A stretch of DNA of 22,500 nt from Mesostigma viride (taxonomy: Eukaryota > Streptophyta > Mesostigmatophyceae > Mesostigmatales > Mesostigmataceae): NCBI GenBank assembly GCA_009746045.1, contig RPFO01001231.1, forward strand, positions 155,001-177,500, in the 5' to 3' direction. Shown here piece by piece: positions 18,902 through 22,500 of the stretch. The position numbers were made by a program, and so were the translations under genes. Numbering within the stretch: the first letter of the stretch is position 1; each line of letters starts with the position of its first letter. The notes beneath the pieces were generated by a model, which was not told the DNA's origin, ran no database searches, and worked only from the letters and a program-made list of their open reading frames with translations.

Positions 18902-20077
18902 TCATCGATCTACTTCTCCCATGATTATATCGATACTACCTAAAATAGTCATAATGTCAGCCAATTTCATGCCACGTACTAATTCTGGAAGAATTTGTAC
19001 ATTTATAAAACCAGGAGAACGTATTTTCCATCTCCAAGGAAATACATTGTCATCACCCATTAGAAATACACCTAATTCTCCTTTAGGAGCTTCAACTCTT
19101 ACATAATGTTCTTGTTTAGGTATTTTGAAAGTAGGAGATGGTTTTTTGCCTACAAATTGATATTCAAAATTATTCCACTCAGATTTACGTCCTTTACTTA
19201 GTCTTCTTGCCTCAAGATTTTCATAAGGACCACCTGGAATAGCCTTCAGTGCTTGTTGAATAATTTTTGTAGATTCTCTCATTTCTCCTAATCTTACTAA
19301 ATATCTAGCTAAGCAATCACCATCTGATTGCCATTGAACATTCCAATCTAATTCTCCATAGCATTCATAATTATCTACTTTACGTAAATCCCATTGGACT
19401 CCTGAAGCTCTTAACATAGGTCCAGAAAGCCCCCAATTAATTGCTTCTTCTCTTGAGATAAAACCTACATCTCTAACACGTTTTAAAAAAATAGGATTAT
19501 TAGTAATTAATCTTTCATATTCATCTACCTTAGGCAAAAAATAATCAGAAAAATCCAGGCATTTATCTACCCATCCATATGGTAAATCAGAAGCTACTCC
19601 TCCTATACGAAAATAGTTGTGCATCATTCTCATACCAGTTGCAGCTTCAAATAAATCATAAATCATTTCTCTTTCTCGGAGAATGTAGAAGAAAGGTGTT
19701 TGTGCACCAATGTCAGCCATGAAAGGACCAAGCCATAATAGATGAGAAGCTATTCTACTTAATTCAAGCATAATAACTCTAATATAACTTGCTCGTTTTG
19801 GTACTTCAATATTCGCAAGTTTTTCAGGAGCATTCACTGTAATTGCTTCTGTAAACATAGTTGCTAAATAGTCCCAACGAGTAACATAAGGCAAATATTG
19901 TACAATGGTACGATTTTCAGCAATTTTTTCCATTGCACGATGTAAATACCCTAATACTGGTTCACAATCTATAACATTTTCACCATCTAAGGTTACAATT
20001 AATCGTAAAACACCGTGCATTGATGGATGATGAGGTCCCATGCTAATTACCATAGGATCTGTTTTTGTTTGAAGCAT
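18902..20077 (-). CDS. ndhH: NDH complex subunit H (NdhH, 49-kDa type)
   Basis: NdhH is the NuoD-like subunit that shapes the quinone-binding pocket of the NDH complex. The 391-residue length is close to the land-plant 393. Conserved blocks include [14 protein letters not shown] near the N-terminus, [16 protein letters not shown], and the C-terminal [18 protein letters not shown]. It is followed by ndhA after 18 bases. Upstream, 358 bases separate it from rps15, so a separate promoter may exist there. Confidence 0.99.
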   Translation of the reverse strand: MLQTKTDPMVISMGPHHPSMHGVLRLIVTLDGENVIDCEPVLGYLHRAMEKIAENRTIVQYLPYVTRWDYLATMFTEAITVNAPEKLANIEVPKRASYIRVIMLELSRIASHLLWLGPFMADIGAQTPFFYILREREMIYDLFEAATGMRMMHNYFRIGGVASDLPYGWVDKCLDFSDYFLPKVDEYERLITNNPIFLKRVRDVGFISREEAINWGLSGPMLRASGVQWDLRKVDNYECYGELDWNVQWQSDGDCLARYLVRLGEMRESTKIIQQALKAIPGGPYENLEARRLSKGRKSEWNNFEYQFVGKKPSPTFKIPKQEHYVRVEAPKGELGVFLMGDDNVFPWRWKIRSPGFINVQILPELVRGMKLADIMTILGSIDIIMGEVDR

Positions 20078-20435
20078 GGTAATAAATCTCTATATGAAAG
20101 AAATTGCAATACTATTCTTATATATTTGTATGAAATTCTCTTTTATTCAAAAATAAATATTATTTTAATTATTTTGTAATATTAATCAAAGTATACATAC
20201 AATTTTTATTCTCAACAAAAAAGAATTTTTTAAATTCAGATTTTTTAGTCATTACAATTTAGTAATAACACTTCAATAATATGAATTTGTATTATCTATT
20301 TACACATTGGATATGTCTTTTTATAGATTTTTTTAGTTTTTCTAATTGTTTTATGTAATTAATAAAAATTTTTTTATTGATGTATAAAGAAAAGCAAAAT
20401 AAATTTAGTAAAACCAAAACAATTAATTATTATGT
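20078..20435. other. AT-rich spacer rps15-ndhH
   Basis: About 360 bases, no gene, no strong hairpin and no convincing promoter pair seen. It contains the 5' leader of ndhH. Confidence 0.65.
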
Positions 20436-20708
20436 TTAATTGACTAAAGATTTTCCAGGACGAATACCTAATTGAATAATTAAATTGTTATAACCTAAAG
20501 GATCTTTGACAAAAAGATATTTTAATAATCTTTTACGTTGACCTAAAAGTTTTTTTAATCCTCGTTGAGAAGAATAATCGTTTTTATGATTATTTAAATG
20601 TTTAGTAAGTTGTGCCACTCTACTACTTAATAATGAGACTTGTACTTGTGTAGATCCTGTATCATTAGTATGATTGGCATGAGTTTTTATAATTTTTTTC
20701 TTTAACAT
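20436..20708 (-). CDS. rps15: 30S ribosomal protein S15
   Basis: uS15 of the small ribosomal subunit, binding 16S rRNA at the central three-way junction. The 90-residue length is normal. The conserved block [23 protein letters not shown] and the following [21 protein letters not shown] are clear. An AGAGG motif (complement of 20723-20727) sits 14 bases before the ATG, somewhat far. The order rps15-ndhH-ndhA-ndhI-ndhG-ndhE is the same as in land plants. Plastid rps15 is mainly a streptophyte trait among green lineages. Confidence 0.98.
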   Translation of the reverse strand: MLKKKIIKTHANHTNDTGSTQVQVSLLSSRVAQLTKHLNNHKNDYSSQRGLKKLLGQRKRLLKYLFVKDPLGYNNLIIQLGIRPGKSLVN

Positions 20709-21093
20709 ATTAATTGACTATACCTCTTTAAATTTATAGACTTAAGACAATATTATAACAATATAGAAATCTTGTCTTATGGGGTTCAGTATACCAATTT
20801 GCAATCATTCAGTTCAATAATCAAAATTGATTTCATTGAATATCATATAATAGCTATTTATTATTTATCTTTATCTTATTGATATTGTTTAATAATAAAA
20901 TTGACTAAGTATATGAGGGTCTCTAATAAAAAATTATTTATTTTTATATTTTTTAAGTAATTTTTTATAAATTCATTATCAAGTATAAATAGTTATTAAA
21001 TAAAAAAATAGTTTTTAAATAATATATTTTTATTTAATCTATGCAAAAAGTTAATACTTCAATTTATTATTACAAATTAGGTTTTTTAATATT
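20709..21093. other. Divergent spacer rps15-ndhF
   Basis: About 385 AT-rich bases with no gene. TAAGACAA (20743-20750) pairs with TTGTCTTA (20772-20779) in the 5' leader of rps15; this could be a leader structure. Promoters for both genes should be here, but I found no clear -35/-10 pair. Confidence 0.6.
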
Positions 21094-22500
21094 ATGGAAT
21101 CAATTTCTCAATATGCTTGGTTAATACCAATTTTTCCTTTAGCGGGTTCATTGTTAATAGGTATAGGTTTAATATCTTTCCGACGTGCTACTAATATTTT
21201 ACGTTGGAGATATTCATTTTTAATTATTGCTTTACTTGGCATATCTTTAATTCTTTCTTGTCTTATCTTATTTAGTCAAATTAATGCTACTCCGTCATAT
21301 CAATGGATTTTTCAATGGATTGTTACCAATAATTTTTTATTAGAAATTGGTTATTTTGTTGATCCATTAACAGCCGTAATGTTAGTCATTGTAACAACTG
21401 TTGCAATTTTAGTTCTAATATATACAGATGGATACATGAGTTATGATGAAGGATATGTAAGATTTTTTGCATATCTTAGTCTTTTCACTACTTCTATGTT
21501 AGGTCTAGTACTTAGTCCAAATTTATTACAAATTTATGTATTTTGGGAACTTGTGGGCATGTGTTCTTATTTACTTATAGGTTTTTGGTTCACAAGACCT
21601 GCTGCTGCTGATGCATGTCAAAAAGCTTTTGTAACAAATAGAGTAGGAGACTTTGGTCTTTTATTAGGAATTTTAGGATTTTATTGGATGACTGGTAGCT
21701 TTGAATTTGATGTCATCAGCATGAAATTATTGCAACTTGCAGAATATGATAATTTTAATACTCAATTAGCTATTTTTTTTGGTTTTCTAATTTTTTTAGG
21801 ACCTGTAGCAAAATCTGCTCAATTTCCTTTACATGTATGGTTACCAGATGCTATGGAAGGACCAACTCCAATATCAGCATTGATTCATGCTGCTACGATG
21901 GTTGCTGCAGGAGTTTTTTTAGTTGCAAGAATGTTTCCTATTTTTAGTCAATTTCCTTTCTTAATGGATCTTATAGCTTGGACCGGCGCTATTACAGCAA
22001 TTATAGGAGCTACTATTGCTGTAACTCAAGTGGATTTAAAAAAAGGATTAGCTTATTCAACCATGTCTCAACTTGGTTATATGATTATGGCTATGGGAAT
22101 GGGTTCTTATACTGCGAGTTTATTTCATTTAATGACACATGCTTATTCAAAAGCACTTTTATTTTTATCTGCTGGATCTACAATTCATGGCATGGAACCT
22201 ATTGTAGGATTTAATCCTGCTAAAAATCAAAACATGTCTTTAATGGGAGGTATAAGAAAATACATGCCTATTACTGGAAATGCTTTTTTAATTGGCACTT
22301 TGTCACTTTGTGGAATACCTCCATTAGCTTGTTTTTGGTCCAAAGATGCTATTCTTTCTAATGCTTTTGTTCATTCTCCTTTATTATGGTTTATAGGATG
22401 GTCAACTGCAGGTCTTACTAGTTTTTATATGTTTCGAATGTATTTTTTAGTATTTGAAGGAGAATTTCGTGGAAATTCTGTCAATCAAGAAAAAATAAGA
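21094..22500 (+). CDS. ndhF: NDH complex subunit F (NdhF, NuoL-type), 5' part
   Basis: NuoL-like antiporter subunit at the distal end of the NDH membrane arm. The first 469 codons are present without a stop; the gene runs off the window edge, and full-length plant NdhF is about 700-750 residues. The start [16 protein letters not shown] is the conserved N-terminus. Family blocks seen include [37 protein letters not shown] and [15 protein letters not shown], followed by [15 protein letters not shown]. It is divergent from rps15. Confidence 0.97.
   Translation, partial: MESISQYAWLIPIFPLAGSLLIGIGLISFRRATNILRWRYSFLIIALLGISLILSCLILFSQINATPSYQWIFQWIVTNNFLLEIGYFVDPLTAVMLVIVTTVAILVLIYTDGYMSYDEGYVRFFAYLSLFTTSMLGLVLSPNLLQIYVFWELVGMCSYLLIGFWFTRPAAADACQKAFVTNRVGDFGLLLGILGFYWMTGSFEFDVISMKLLQLAEYDNFNTQLAIFFGFLIFLGPVAKSAQFPLHVWLPDAMEGPTPISALIHAATMVAAGVFLVARMFPIFSQFPFLMDLIAWTGAITAIIGATIAVTQVDLKKGLAYSTMSQLGYMIMAMGMGSYTASLFHLMTHAYSKALLFLSAGSTIHGMEPIVGFNPAKNQNMSLMGGIRKYMPITGNAFLIGTLSLCGIPPLACFWSKDAILSNAFVHSPLLWFIGWSTAGLTSFYMFRMYFLVFEGEFRGNSVNQEKIR

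Noticed and set aside
21978-22214. 78-codon plus-strand frame
   Set aside because: Out-of-frame shadow within ndhF.

Overview
This window is plastid DNA from a green alga on the streptophyte side of the green lineage, most likely an early-diverging form (Mesostigma/Chlorokybus grade). The sequence shows psaC, a large set of plastid ndh genes, dark-operative protochlorophyllide reductase genes (chlL, chlN), ccsA, rpl32 and rps15. rps15 together with ndh genes favours streptophytes over most chlorophytes. Genes lost from land-plant plastids are also present: ftsW, minD, cysT, ycf20 and an rpoZ/ycf61-type omega subunit. No intron is seen, including in ndhA, which carries a group II intron in land plants. 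Base composition is very AT-rich, with A/T third positions and T/A-rich spacers. The species is not settled; nothing here excludes a less-studied relative.

Layout. 1-908: 3' end of the rRNA operon (23S, 5S) followed by trnR-ACG. 1220-3091: psaC and ndhD on the plus strand. 3092-4575: a gene-poor stretch holding a GC-richer, hairpin-rich island (about 3838-4040) that I could not identify. 4576-6797 (minus): ftsW then minD. 6970-7041: trnN-GUU. 7072-7989 (minus): ccsA. 8168-10601 (plus): chlL then chlN. 10665-12722 (minus): cysT then a short Ycf1/Tic214-like gene. 13036-13206 (minus): rpl32. 13706-13785: trnL-UAG. 13897-15690 (minus): ycf20, an FtsQ/DivIB-like gene that I recognise only from sequence pattern, then the omega-like gene. 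16207-20708 (minus): the cluster rps15-ndhH-ndhA-ndhI-ndhG-ndhE. 21094-22500: 5' part of ndhF, cut by the window edge.

How the genes work together. The ndh genes encode parts of the thylakoid NDH complex around photosystem I, whose iron-sulfur subunit is PsaC. chlL and chlN encode two of the three subunits of light-independent chlorophyll synthesis. ccsA serves cytochrome c maturation and cysT sulfate import. ftsW, minD and the FtsQ-like gene form a bacterial-type division set, which fits plastid division and possibly a peptidoglycan-related layer.

Long inverted repeats sit at many transcription-unit boundaries: after psaC, after ndhD, after minD, between chlL and chlN, between chlN and the ycf1-like gene, and after ndhE. 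They are the probable transcript 3' ends. The most interesting items are the FtsQ-like gene, the unidentified island at 3838-4040, and a 44-bp tandem repeat that duplicates a consensus bacterial-type promoter facing no obvious gene.
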